From positions 2,356,001 through 2,420,000 of the forward strand of contig JAYJMM010000123.1 in the NCBI GenBank assembly GCA_037349105.1: a stretch of 64,000 nucleotides of DNA, given 5' to 3'. This stretch comes from Limnomonas spitsbergensis (taxonomy: Eukaryota; Chlorophyta; Chlorophyceae; Chlamydomonadales). A model generated the notes under the pieces. It was not told the DNA's origin. It did no database searches and saw only the letters and a program-made list of their open reading frames with translations. Below are positions 16,111 through 27,316 of the stretch, one piece after another (positions within the stretch are counted from its first letter, which is position 1; each line of letters begins with the position of its first letter). Made by a program: the position numbers and the translations under genes.

Positions 16111-17664
16111 AATACATGCACACAACAGATGAAGAAATTTTGAGGCATCATGATCTGAGTCTGATTCAGCTACGTTGGAAGCTAACAATTCAAAGATCCC
16201 GTTTGCACTCGGGCCATTGGTTTGGCTACCGGCTAATAGCGAGACTGACGCCTTCTTCTTCACAGCCTTCCTTCCCTTGGCAGGCTTTTCCACCACCACC
16301 TTAGCAACAAGACAAATGTATATCTCAGAGTTTGCACGAGGAAATATCAATGCATGCACATGAAAATACGTACAGGGCGGGTCAGATGTATCGACACGTT
16401 TTAGGGGTACTGAGGTTTGACCTGCCGTCCCAACCTGGTTCACACTAGCAGTACCAACTGCAATTTGAAGTAATCTCTCTAGGAACTGCCTCGATCGACC
16501 TGGTGTGTTGCTACATCGTCAAGTGCTGTAATCAGCTTGCCATACACGGTTTATTGAGGTCTGTTGGGGTATCATTTGAATCCGAATGGCAGTTGGATGC
16601 CAAAAACTGCCCCGTTGGGTACCAAACTTGCGGCGGCTGAGCCTGAAAAGTGGCCAAAACCCGGTTAAGGTAGAACCTTGAGTGGGTGTAGGTGGGCCAT
16701 AGACGGAGGCATTGCCACCTTCCCTGGGTCATTTGGCCAATCCAACATGCAGATATGGCCTTCCATGTGGCCCACATCAGGGCTGTCTTTCATGGATTGG
16801 AATTCACTCCATACCTGTCTGATTGCTATGATGTCTGGTGATTCAGAGAGCCTGAGAGTAGCTCATTAAGACTGCCCCACCCAAGTTTTGCACCATTCCC
16901 CACTCCAGAGGCTGCAAATTTGGGGCAAAGGTGGCTTGTCAGGAAGCCATGCCCCTTGCCCCATGCAGCCCCTCAGCCATGCAAGCTCCCATATCACTGC
17001 CACTGAGTTCCAGAATGCCTTAAGTCAGGTATCCACTCTTTATTCACACATCTTGATTTTCATGTCCTTCATTCCAGGCCCCCCTTCTTATCTGAGCTGA
17101 GCCAGCCAGATCTGCCGAGGACTGGTTTTGCGAGAGGATGGAAAAAAACAGCACTGGTGGTTTCAGAGCCACAACCCTAGGCTTTACAGCAGGTAATACT
17201 TCAGCTATGGAGGCCAGCACTGCAATATAGCATCCTCAAAAAATTAGAGGCAGGCCCCTCAGCATGGCCAAGTTATCTCAAAACATAAATTTATTGGAGT
17301 TGGTGATTCTGTCAAGTGGACTCCTTAAGCCCATCGTGTTTGCGTTTGATTATCTCAAGGGACAGTTGGTGCCTACCAGTATTAGTGCACTGCTAGCAAT
17401 CAGGTTAGAGCACAGTCAATGTGTAACTGATATCAAGTCATGACCTAACCTCCTTGCACTGCTGGGCCTGTCCACGTTTTTACGATACATATGACCCGCC
17501 CTGTACGAAACGTGCCGGTGATGCGACGTATATATCCCTCCAAGACAGACGAGGCTTCATTGACGCTACGTTTGCCTAGTATACGCCGTAACCTGGACTT
17601 CCGACTCTGCTCCATATCTTTTGAAATCTTTGTTGCGTGATGCTTTCACAGCATCTGCTTTAAC
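16060..17664 (-). CDS. Unrecognised basic protein, two 3' exons
   Basis: Two phase-0 exons are supported by splice sites: 17,664-17,593 (acceptor TTGCAG, 24 codons, VKADAVKASRNKDFKRYGAE, donor CAG|GTTACG) and 16,299 leftwards (acceptor GCTAAG). The second begins VVVEKPAKGRKAVKKKASV and continues into an acidic stretch with AESDSDHDASKF. The combination of a lysine-rich block and an acidic serine block is typical of nuclear or nucleolar proteins, but I do not recognise the family. With no further donor, the frame runs through the LINE tail at 16,050-16,110 and stops at TGA there, so the last residues (LLGQLGAHAVPF) would be encoded by the transposon end. Upstream exons were not found; the frame to 18,051 may include one. 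Confidence 0.4.
16560..16680 (+). repeat. Interspersed repeat, copy 2
   Basis: Diverged partner of the repeat at 6,785-6,930, sharing ATTTGAATC, AAACTGCCCC and CCTGAAAAGT in order. Confidence 0.6.
16690..17560. other. No gene recognised
   Basis: No exon, RNA gene or repeat boundary identified. It would be intronic if the two exons at 17.6 and 16.3 kb belong together. Confidence 0.4.
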
Positions 17665-18395
17665 CTGCAAGCTCGCAATTAGGTCCGCGGGAAATGCGAG
17701 AGCTAGCGTTCCACGGATGTGACGCAAGCCTGCGCCACAAGTGATAAGGGCTTCCAAGACTGGGTTCGTCCAAGATGCGGCAAACGTGAGTGATAAAGAA
17801 AAGAAAGAAAGCGACGCCCTATTAGAACGTATAGGTTCAGGAAACAACGCAGCTTGGGGCCGTAGCCACATCCGCGCCGTTACCATGAGGCACAAACGAA
17901 AGAAGCAGCTTCCTCGCGGTGGGTTTCTCTTATGGGTGTGCTTTATTGGCCCAGTGACAGGCTTTGTGGAAGGAAAATATTTGAGTTTGCTTCTGCTTTG
18001 CACTGTGCTATGCAAGAGTGTTATAGAATGGACATGCATTTCTGGGCGCATTTCTTAGCATGGAACGTGGAGATCCCATGAGACATATCATGGCTTCAAT
18101 TGTGTGCTTGTTACAAATAATGCCCGATGTGCCGATCACGATTGGAATTATTTGTATGTTGTTACGTTGGTGCCCGTTCAAGATCAGTAGCTCAAGGAGG
18201 TCAGTGTGCTAGTTTGAGCAAGCTTTCAATTGGTCCCCATGCTCGGTGTCTATGCAATCCTTAGATTCCCCATTGTGGACAGCAACGTCCTTCTTTTGTC
18301 CTGTCGTTTGCATCAACAACATGTCAGGCTGCATTTTTGCTTTAATTTTTAATTTGGACGGCTCCAAGGGCTGGTGCCTCAGCGTGGGGGATTAA

Positions 18396-21300
18396 TTCAG
18401 TGACATTACACCTCTGGGCCTGCTCAAAAAAGGTTCCGCAGCGTGGGCGCCCAAGTATCCCGTTGGAAGAAAATAAATTGAAGGTAAGAGGGAAAGAAGG
18501 AGGAGAACACAAAGGATAGAGAAATCCCCCCCCCAAAAGGAAAAGGCAGCCTGAAGTATCTTTGCCCCTCTCAAACCTATTCCCCAAGGAGGCAAAGAAA
18601 AACAACACATCTAGGCCTCAACAAAGCATACAACGTCCTCAACAAAAGTCAGAGCCTCCCATCCTAGCCTGCCCCGGTACAACTGTTGAAAGTCTGTGGC
18701 GCCCTCCGGGTGGGATTAAGTACGAGGGACTGTGTTCATTAGCATGGCTGGTGCTCCTGCTCTTCCACACTTCTCGGCCGTTCCCAGGTCGCAACAACGA
18801 TGTCCCCTCCCATGCTGCCTTTGGATACAGCCCTCAGCAAATCCTTCCTATGCCATGGTGGCGCTCTATGTACATCTTTTGCATTTCGGGGTGCCTGCAT
18901 GCGCCTGTGATATGGCCTGCACTGGCATGCTCTCCACACAAGGGGCATTTGGCGGTGGTACTTTTGCCCCACCTGAAAGCCACCTTCTTATTCCAAAAGC
19001 ATCCATGTCGCCATCGAAAGGCTGTTTTTCCCGGCCAGAGTGCTTCCCGGGTGGTTAAAAAACTGTTGCTGCGGGCCCCATCAGCAATCGAGTGCAACAG
19101 TTGCCACCCTTCAAAGTATGCGCTATCGATGTTGGATCGGCCCAGCTTTTGGCGCTCGTGATTGTGTGTCTTCAGGGCACCCTCCAGATCTTCTCATCCT
19201 TGCGGCTCTCCCTGAATATGATCCTTTTCCTTAGTTTTTGTGAAAAGCCAGAAAGAGCTGTACAGCGTGGGTTCGGAGCTCACTGGTACGGGCAGATCGC
19301 ATTTTCCCATTTGAGTGGCTGCCCGTTTAGCGACCCCGTCGGCTTTCTCGTTTCCGATATCTCCGTTATGGGCCTTCACCTTGTGGAATACGAGTATTTT
19401 TTCTTTGGACGCCATGAGCTGGGGTTGGCCCACGATATGCTGGAGGAGGTCTCTGTGCTTGTGGTAGGTGAGAGACATGGGGGATCGGATAGCTGCGGAT
19501 TTGGTACAAGCAGGTGGCGCTGTCAACAGCTATTTTTGTCTGTTCTTTGACTAGGGCTCCAAAAATCCCTGCCAGCTCGGCTCTGTTTATGGTGTTTGTG
19601 GGGCCTTCTCCAGCCAGGTTAATGGTGATGTCTTGTTGATCGGCAGTGGCGCTCGGGATGTGGAGGCCGGCGCCAGTTAGCTGCTGTTTCCTGCCTTCTT
19701 TGAGGCTGATTTCAATGCAACTGCCATCAGTGTAGGCAATCTCCCTCCAGAAAGAAAGACTACTCCTCCGCCGAAGCAGGAGGCGTAAGGCAATCTCCCT
19801 CCAATTGTGCCTCAGCGCGCTGTTTTCTTAAAACCACTCGAGGCAATTGTATGCGTCCATGTGGTCTTCCTCTGTTGCTCTAGGGATGTCAGTGTCCCTT
19901 GGAGATCGTTGGAAGGAGCTTCATCCTATCATGGGCTGGGCATGGCTCTGCTCTCCTTGATCCTCTTCCACCCTGCACTTGGGGGAGGAGGCCGGGTCCA
20001 CGTTGTGGTTAGCAGGGGGTTGGCCCTGGCTTGCGGGTGTTTATCTACATGTGCGAGGGTTGTGCAGAGCATTCTGATGAGATCATCCTGTTTCCACCGG
20101 ATTTGCTGGGACTGGGCTTCTTTGTTCCACACAACAATTATGCTCATATGGGCACACCAACCAAGTAGCAGCCATCATAGGCTGGAAGATGGTCACAGAG
20201 CCAAGCAAAGGATCCTTTTGGATAAGACAGAATCAAGCAAATTCAATATCAAGTTACCTGGTGATACTGTACAAGAATAGCCAGCACCAAGAGCTCCCCT
20301 ATCCCCCTTTGGAAAGAGGAAAGTTGGACGCAAGGAGCAACCCCACCACCCATGCACAAATGCCACATCATCTCTTGTATGACTGTTGCCGACCTTTCTC
20401 CTTCCTATATTTTGCTTTTGGCAAATGCAAAATATCTGCAACATGACTACAAAAGGAAGGAGGCGCTCTGTCTCCTTTCTCTTGTAGTCATGACTGATAC
20501 ATAGGCATGTTCCTGTTGTCTGGCACGTTCTGCTTGGGGCCGCAATTTCTTTCCGTAGGCTCGTAGTTGGCGAGCATCCTTGTATTTTCTTGTCTCTGTG
20601 GAGGGTAGGGCCCTTGCGTCGGTGTTGTTTCTTCTTCCTGCCTTGCTGTCCGGTCAGGTTTGCTTTGCCCTCTTGTTGCTGGGTGAGTTCTGGGATATCA
20701 GCGAGGTCTCCCGGTATCTCTGTTTCTGTTGTTGTTGGAATGCCAATGTCCTTGGTATTCAGGTACTGGGTGATCAATGTCTGGTCAGGGTGTAGAGAAA
20801 CCTGGAACATGGTTCCCGTCGGCATGGGGTTTCTTGCTATAGCAGTGATGTACATGTTTCCCTCGTGTATCTCTCGTTGATCCTCTGGGAGGCTCAACGA
20901 CGTTTCTCTTTCTTTCTTATCATGTCTCTTACCGTAGGTCTTTGTCTGCACCTGGACCGTTGTTTGCCATGACTGAGAGTCTGTTTAAGGCTATGATGTG
21001 CTTGTCTTTGACATTTCCCCGTATCTGTTTCTCAGGCCTCTCCCATCCATCAAGTGCTTGCCTCCCTGTTCTGCACGGTCTGCTAGGTGACTGATTCCTA
21101 GGTGAAACAGAGGTTGAAGCAGGGTGTATGCAATATGCATTGAGGGGTCTGTGGCAGGGAGGGTAGCAGTGGCAGGGTTGAGCTGTTCTAGCGCTTGGGC
21201 GAGTTCCAGGGTATGTGCAGTGAATTTTTGCACCTTGCTTTTCATGATGTTCAGGTCATTATCTGGGACAGTTGTCTGAGCCGCATGCAATATTTAACCT

Positions 21301-22505
21301 TTTGGGTGTCTTTAAACCCTGTGGGGCACCCGCTCATGTATTTGAGCTGATTCTCCACGAGACTTTGAGTGACTGTGCCCATGTGCCCTTCATCGCGCAG
21401 GGATGTGATGAGCAGTTATGTATTCTTCTTTGTGTATTCTGTCGCCAGGGATGCACACCCCAGCCCAAAGGACGCGACATCTTGGTGTACGGTAGCTGAG
21501 TTGGCACATCTCCACAGTCCGTACGCCTTCTTGACGACCGTGGCCATGATGCTGTCTAGAATCTGAAGGTCAGCTCCCGTGCATGGGGTTATCCCAAAGG
21601 TGTTTGAGATCGAGGACTCGATAGTTGTCTCAATAATATGTTTTATTTGCCTTGGAGTGGCATGTGAGGCTTGCAGCTCCTCAATCTTTTGCCGTGCCTT
21701 CTTTAAGTTTTGGTGCTGGAACTTCCAGTTTACCGTGGTGTCATCGTGAGCTCTATACCGAGGTATCTGAGTGAAGGGATCTATGGGGGGGAAGGTGTTG
21801 CACGTATCATCCTTGGAACATTATCTGATTTTCTAGTCGACTTCTTACTTGCACAAGAGGATCCTTGTTCCCATATAGTCCTGTGCGGATGTTTTGATAA
21901 AGGACACCTGATACCAGGTTTTCACAGTGTCGACCTTCATTTTTGCAAAGTCGGAGCAGAGACTAAGTTTCTCTGCTTGTACGTGCAGGTCCGACAGCTT
22001 ACTTGCCAGCATTGACAAATCGTCTGCGAATGCTGCATTGCTAAGTGAGTGCTCCATGCGAGCGTTAATGTCATCTATGCATCCAAACATGTAGCCCCTG
22101 GTTTCAAGTTGGGCCCACCGGGACAATGCATGCTTCGATGTCGATGAGGAAAAGGAGGGGTGAAAGGGTGTCCCCCTTTATGCTGCCCCGCCCCATGGGG
22201 ATCTTTCCAGTGAGCTCTGTGTCCCATCAGACCTGGGTTGTTGCCCCCAGGTAAAGGTTGTTTACTGCATCCACCGCATCTGTAGGGAACTAACCCTAGG
22301 TCGTACATGATTATGAGGAGAATATGGTGATCCATCATATTAAAGGCTGAGGAGAAGTCGACTTGCAGATTATAGATAGATATTCTGGCCGGTGTTTCGT
22401 GCATCTTCGAGCGCCATGAATAGCATCTGAAGTAGGTCCATGGTGCTGGCTTTTGTCCTGAACCCCCTCTGGGTAGAGCTCAGACGCATGGATTCAGGAG
22501 CTGGT
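18396..22505 (-). mobile_element. Decayed LINE with RT and RNase H
   Basis: A non-LTR retrotransposon read right to left, cut at its 5' end inside the reverse transcriptase and broken by frameshifts. In order: RT blocks QRGFRTKASTMDLLQML, VDFSSAFNMMDHHILL and the catalytic FADD box (NAAFADDLSMLA, about 22,040). Then a long linker (about 21,290-19,810). Then RNase H with all catalytic positions: D in AYTDGSCIEI, E in INRAELAGIF, D in KIAVDSATCLYQI, and the final H/D in VKAHNGDIGNEKADGVAKRA. Then a zinc knuckle, CPLCGEHASAGHITGACRH (C-x2-C-x7-H-x4-C), and a C-terminal GWEALTFVEDVVCFVEA before TAG (about 18,612). The 3' UTR ends at about 18,396. RT plus RNase H plus knuckle suggests an L1-type clade, but I cannot assign it precisely. 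It carries a later 38-bp insertion at 19,750. Confidence 0.92.
19734..19803 (+). mobile_element. 38-bp insertion with 16-bp target duplication
   Basis: AGGCAATCTCCCTCCA occurs at 19,734-19,749 and again at 19,788-19,803. Between them lie 38 bp that begin GAAAGAAAGACTACTCCTCC and continue GCCGAAGCAGGA. Removing the insert and one repeat restores the LINE frame into the RNase H start (WREIAYTDGSC). The whole change is 54 bp, so the frame is kept. The same core occurs at 35,238-35,270, again between direct repeats. Confidence 0.85.
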
Positions 22506-22938
22506 TTGCAGAGCTACATCCGTTGTTTGCTTTTTGGAGGCAATAAACATCTATGTGCGGGACAGCTCGCAGCTCACACTCTTGTCACTTGCACACTCGC
22601 AGGGTCCATTCAGTACTAGATGTGCATGAAACGGTGTAACGCCCAAAGGGGTGCACCGGTGTAAAGAAGTATTGGTGTCACTGATAACTGTACGAATGTA
22701 CTGTAAAGACAATAGATTTAAGACACTTCGAAGACTGCATATCTGTAGAAAGAGTTAATAAATATATAATTGCTTAAGAGCTTGTGGGTACGTGCTCTGC
22801 GAAAAGTGTATGGCACTCTAGGGCTGGTAAGGGTGCCAGCGAAAGGGTGCTAGCCACCGATCTTCTTTTTTCTTGTGCCGTCTCCCTTGACTTTCCTAGC
22901 TGACACTATGTTTGCCGACGTGTCCGAGCTTAAAGTAA
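22506..22938. other. No gene recognised
   Basis: No exon or element is identified. The LINE homology stops at about 22,505. Confidence 0.4.
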
Positions 22939-22962
22939 GCAGGGCCCAGAGGTGTAACGTTA
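22939..22962 (+). mobile_element. LINE tail remnant
   Basis: GGGCCCAGAGGTGTAACGTT, the family's terminal sequence, occurs without the preceding CACGCGGCCGAGCC block. It is another extremely truncated copy or the end of an older one. No clear target duplication was seen. Confidence 0.55.
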
Positions 22963-23010
22963 TAAAGATGGAGGGGTGGAATACCTGCTCCTCAGGGCAT
23001 TGATGCCTCC

Positions 23011-23235
23011 ATGCCTCAGCGTTGCTCCTTCGTGTTGGTGGAGTCACCCGAGGACAGCCCACTCACGGCAGCAGGCATGGCGGCCGACATGCAGCTCATG
23101 CTTCGACAGAACCCCGGAGGGCGCACATGGTGTAAGCTGATGGAGGCGTTGAAGGAAATGGAGATTGGAGCAGCTGCCCCCAAACTGTGTGAGGTGACCC
23201 TAAAGGGGGGTACTTCGCCTCTACAATTCTCTTAA
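23011..23235 (+). pseudogene. Open frame of 74 aa, probably element-derived
   Basis: ATG at 23,011 opens a frame with MAADMQLMLRQNPGGRTWCK and LMEALKEMEIGAAAPKLCEV, ending at TAA. A further coding-like stretch (VPGVLRLVDAAYQQVQLQA) follows in the same frame at about 23,266. It lies just upstream of a LINE C-terminus on the same strand, so it may belong to the same element or a related one. No domain recognised. Confidence 0.35.
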
Positions 23236-23369
23236 GAGGCAGTCTCTGACATGCAGCCGCTCCCCGTCCCAGGGGTGCTACGCCTAGTCGACGCAGCCTA
23301 CCAGCAGGTGCAGCTTCAGGCGACTGGCTGAGGGGATCCCAAGGGCCCCGCCACCGAGCACAGGTCTAC

Positions 23370-23800
23370 CAGCGGTGTTGGGCAAGGGAGATGGCGAGCA
23401 TGTAGAGGATACGCTGCATATCTGCCTCCAGTGCCCTAGCGTGAAGGAGAGGCTTAGGGAGAGATTATGCCTCCCGGAGGTTGCAACAGACTTTCAAAAA
23501 TTGTACCGAGTCAGGCTTGGGTGGGAGACTCTGACTTTTGTTTGAGGGCGTGGTTGGCATTGTCGAGGGCTATTTGTTTATTTTCTCCGCCTTCTTGGAG
23601 AATAGGCTTAAGAGGGGCAAAGGTACTTCAGGCTGCCTTTTCCTTTGATAGAGGGGGTACATTTCTTTCTCTTTTGTGTTATTCTCCTTCTTTTCCTCCC
23701 ACCTTCAGTTCCCTTTCTTTTCTTCCAGCGGGACAGTTGGGCGCCTGCGTGGACAAGCCTTTTCAATTAGGGCCCAGAGGTATAATGTCATTGACCCGAG
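23370..23800 (+). mobile_element. LINE C-terminus and 3' UTR
   Basis: The frame HVEDTLHICLQCPSVKERLR followed by LYRVRLGWETLTFV matches the C-terminus of the other copies (the H and C of the zinc knuckle, then GWxxLxFVEDVV). It is followed by a pyrimidine-rich UTR and the terminal GGGCCCAGAGGTATAATGTC. A stop codon interrupts the final helix. Confidence 0.8.
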
Positions 23801-23952
23801 GAGATGCCCGGCCTGGTGGGAGGGGGTTCGTATCATTAAAACGTTCCCCCTTGGCAAGATCCTAACGACCGGCACCTCCCGCTGATTCATCATTCCCGCG
23901 GAGAACCTGGCCTAGACGGAGGCCCTGTTCCACGCTCGGTGAAGGGAGTAAA

Positions 23953-24165
23953 TTGGCCTTCCATGACTCTTTGGGTCCTAGGGAGTGTGCCGCACACTGG
24001 GCTTTCATTCTTACGTTGTTGGAGGCCTGTAAGTGGGGCATCACGGCACAGCTCGACCGGACTAAGCTGGTGGTCACCAACTCGGTAATTTGGAGGAAGT
24101 TTAACGCCTGCGTTAAGGCGCCAGCTGCTTCATGGGAGGCATCCCTTAATTTTGTGAGGGCCTAG
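23953..24165 (+). pseudogene. 70-aa frame, repeated family of unknown type
   Basis: The frame reads WAFILTLLEACKWGITAQLD then TKLVVTNSVIWRKFNACVKA and PAAS, ending in TAG. The middle matches the minus-strand frame near 47,880 (QLVVTNFVTKRMFNVCLQA then PPAP). That makes two copies of one protein-coding repeat, possibly the N-terminal part of a retroelement. The role is unknown. Confidence 0.4.
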
Positions 24166-24499
24166 GGGTAGTTTGGGCCTTATATCTGGCTGCTGGTTTG
24201 TGCATAGTGTCTTTGGGACCTCCTCTGCCCTCTTTATGTCCAGACAGCTCCTTTTCTGGCGTGCTGTCAGCTCCTGTCTCCTTCTGCAGGTTGGGTGCCG
24301 TTAATTCGTTTTGGTGGAGACGTTTGCAGCCGATTCGGGGTGTGATTCTGTTGGTAGTGTGCTTGAACTAGAGGGGTGTCGTGGCTGGATACCCGCTGGG
24401 TTGTGCTGAACGCCCATGCCCCCCATGCGCACCGGCGCCCATGCCCCCATGTGCACTGGCGCCGTCAACACGGCTGACTCTAGAGGAATTAGCGGTCAG

Positions 24500-24892
24500 C
24501 AGCGTGACAGACGGTGCTGCCAGCGATGTTGGGCTAGGGGAGACGGTGAGAATGTTGAGGACGCATTGCATGCTTGCTTTCAACGCCCCAGCGTGCAGGA
24601 TCAACTTAGGGAGCGGGGATGGGCAGGTCCTCCGAACGGTGCTAGAGACTTCTTCGAGTTTTACCGGAGCAAGCTTGGGTGGGATGCTCTGGCTTTTGTG
24701 GAAGACGTGGTAGAAATTGTTGAGGCGTAGACGTTCTCAGAGACTGGAACATCCTTTGCCTTTCCTTTCCAGCCTTTTGTCTGTCCCTTCACTTTTGTTA
24801 CCCCTTTTCCGATTCTTTTTCTGCCCCTTTTATTTGGGTGCCCACGCGGCCGAGCATTTTTGTGAGCACGGCCCAGACGTCATTGACATGTA
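24500..24892 (+). mobile_element. LINE C-terminus and 3' UTR
   Basis: The zinc-knuckle region CCQRCWARGDGENVEDALHA then CFQ (C-x2-C-x12-H-x3-C) is followed by FYRSKLGWDALAFVEDVVEI then VEA and TAG at about 24,730. Next comes a pyrimidine-rich UTR ending GGGTGCCCACGCGGCCGAGC and CAGACGTCATTGAC. This is the least damaged example of the family's reading-frame end. Confidence 0.85.
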
Positions 24893-25323
24893 TCACCCTC
24901 GGCATGGGCATTCTTATATAGTTAAGTTGTTGCCAAACACTTGACATCCCCTACCTGACATCCGGGATGATCCACTGGGGTGCATCATGCTTATCATATG
25001 TGAATAATGTGATGCTTCGCTACATTGCAAAAATATAGCAAAACGTATCATGAACAAAAATGGAAAGCAATCATCAACGTGCACAGTTTGTGCCAGGGTT
25101 TGCGTAATTTCAGCAAATCGTATTAAAATGAAGTGGTCAACAGTACAAAACATTGTTTTTAGCAACAATAGTTGCACCTGATAACAGCCTCCTTCCTGCC
25201 CGAGACCCTCTCATAGTCAGATGCAGCGTCATCCAAGACCTCGCTCACAATACTTGTAATCCTCTCGTCTTGCATACTTGTTGCTCTGCTGGACTGCAAA
25301 AGTCCACTGAGAAGCTTACAAAC
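24893..25323. other. Intergenic, no gene recognised
   Basis: AT-richer sequence between a LINE end and the 3' end of the PI31-like gene. No feature is defensible. Confidence 0.4.
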
Positions 25324-26264
25324 CTACTTTCCGCCACCTCTAGCGTGGGAGCGCGCGGCTACCGCCACTGCCACCACCGCCATTGTTGCCACGACAGCGC
25401 ACGCAGTCATTGTCCATGAAAAGTAGGGAACCTCTTTCTGTTCCAGCGTGGCGCTGGTCGGCTTCCGCACCTCAGCGCCGGGGCCAGTCACCCGCAGCGT
25501 CTCGAGCAGTGGCTTGATGATATGCAACTCCATCTGCTCCATCAGGATATTTGCATTAGAGACCACGCCAGACCAGGTCTGCCATTGCTGGAGGTCCGTG
25601 CCCTTCGGTATGTACTTTTCGAGCTGTAAGCCCAGCACAAACACGCTGGCAGGTTCCTCGGCGTTGACACCTTCGGCGACATGCACGAGCGCCCTGCGGG
25701 CGTTTCAAGTTGTGGATTTCAGATTTGCGCCCCCCTTTCTTCCCCTCCTGGACGCATGGGCATGACTCTGGGCATGCAGGAAAGAGATGCACTTGGGGGA
25801 GGATGCCCTACTTAATTTGAGTGCACACTTAAACACTTTAGTGCACACTTAACCACTGCCGGGTGGACACCAATGACCGATGAGGACCTAAACTTGACCT
25901 GTCCCTGTTAAAGATGGCCTCCCTCCATGCATGCATGCATGCCCAGCTGCCACATCTGTTTTCACCGGTTGTTTCTGGGGTGCACGTTGACGGTCAGCGT
26001 GATTGGCGAAGGCGAGGATTTGTGTAGGTAAATGAAGTTCCATTCGTTGCAGTTCGTTTGCCACTCGCTGAGGGGTGCGAAGTGAGACCGAGCTCGCCTC
26101 GAGAATGCGCCCCAGGTTGACTCGACGGGGCCGCGGCCATGGATACGAAATCCAGAGTTCACTAGCAGCACGTGACAAGCGAGAGCAAGCGCTGCACCGT
26201 GGGTATTGACCTCGGATGGCTTTGCAGCTTTCAGCAGGAGCGCCGCGATGTCATCTGCCTGCAT
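25324..26264 (-). CDS. PI31-like proteasome regulator, tail-anchored
   Basis: Two exons, 26,264-25,966 and 25,693-25,324, join in phase 2 (CG|GTGAAA ... CGCAG|G) to 222 aa. Residues 1 to about 150 follow the PI31 N-terminal domain as in plant PTRE1: an alpha-helical start (DDIAALLLKAAKPSE), then LALACHVLLVNSGFRIHGRG, then EWNFIYLHKSSPSPITLTV, and across the splice HPRNNRALVHVAEGVNAEEP followed by LQLEKYI. The later WSGVVSNANILMEQMELHII matches the helix before the plant protein's C-terminal tail. PI31 proteins bind the 20S proteasome and modulate its activity or transport. In place of the usual proline-rich C-terminus there is a hydrophobic stretch (TACAVVATMAVVAVAVAA) and a short basic end, RSHARGGGK. 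That is the layout of a tail-anchored membrane protein. Family call by motif order; anchor inferred. Confidence 0.83.
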
Positions 26265-27316
26265 GCCGTCTATACCGCAATATCACTGCGCATACCTTGC
26301 CCAGACCCAGGCTTGTGCGGGGGAGGGACATGAGTCGAGCGTGAAAAATCTCCATTGAGGCAGGCCCCTCGAGGTTTCACGTACAGACGACTGAACCGAA
26401 GATCTAGCTTCACCTGATACGTTTGAGCTCTGTGCGTGAGCGATAAGCTTCCCACAAGCATGCCGATTAATTTATTTCCTTCGACATTGCATATCATTAG
26501 GAAAAACTACCACTGGGGTACAGTTTGCACGTGGACCCTTCAGTTCATGTTTCAGTTATGATTGCCTAGTTTCTTTGGCCACAACCAGGGTAGTGCGTTT
26601 CAGAGACAAAATCGACCTTGTCCGAATACAATTATTCTGTGTGGGATCTCTAAAGGTGGGCAATAGAGGATTCTACACCGAAAAACGGAGCCGGAAAACG
26701 AAGTTTTGGTTCCGGGGCGGGGTTTTCATTGCCATCATCATGTTTCAAATCGACCCGAAGTCGGTGTACGGCCCGTCCTGGCGACGTCGGGACACAGAGA
26801 TACGCACTAATAATTTGGGGCAAGCCTAATAACGTATGTGTAAAGACAACTGCAAATTTTAAAACTACTGTGCAAAGCCCTGAAAGACAACAATTCGCCT
26901 CGAATGGCTGGGGGCAAAACAGCGAATTTGCCCACGAAGGCCTCAATAAAATTAGTGTCTGCAAGAAATGGGCGAATTTCTTCAAACATAAGCTTCTCTA
27001 TATATAAATGTACCAAAATCTTTATCTAAGTATGCTCGTCAGTACTGGCTGTACCGCTTTGGCATGCAAGCGCCACGGGTAATGTGTGCCCTCCCAGGCA
27101 CCCCTTGCCGCCCCCTCGCCCTCGCTGCCGCTGCTGCCCTTAGCCGAGACACTGCCCCCCTCACCAGCACCATCTACCCGCTGCCTCATCCCTGCCACAT
27201 TGGCGGGCCTGAGCTCTAGTGTGCGAGAGACGGCACGCCCCCCCCCTGGAAGGAGCAACAACGGTCCATGCATCTGCGTCATCGCCGTGGTCATATTGCT
27301 GGTGTGCTCTCCATAG
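26265..27316. other. Intergenic; upstream of the PI31-like gene
   Basis: Between the PI31-like start (minus strand) and the next plus-strand frame. No TATA box or RNA gene recognised. CATGCATGCATGCATGC-type simple sequence lies just inside the PI31-like intron at 25,926. Confidence 0.4.

Noticed and set aside
17741..18058. Plus-strand 105-codon frame with hydrophobic end
   Set aside because: It overlaps a longer minus-strand frame that contains a spliced exon (17,593-17,664) nearby. No domain or splice support is seen on the plus strand.
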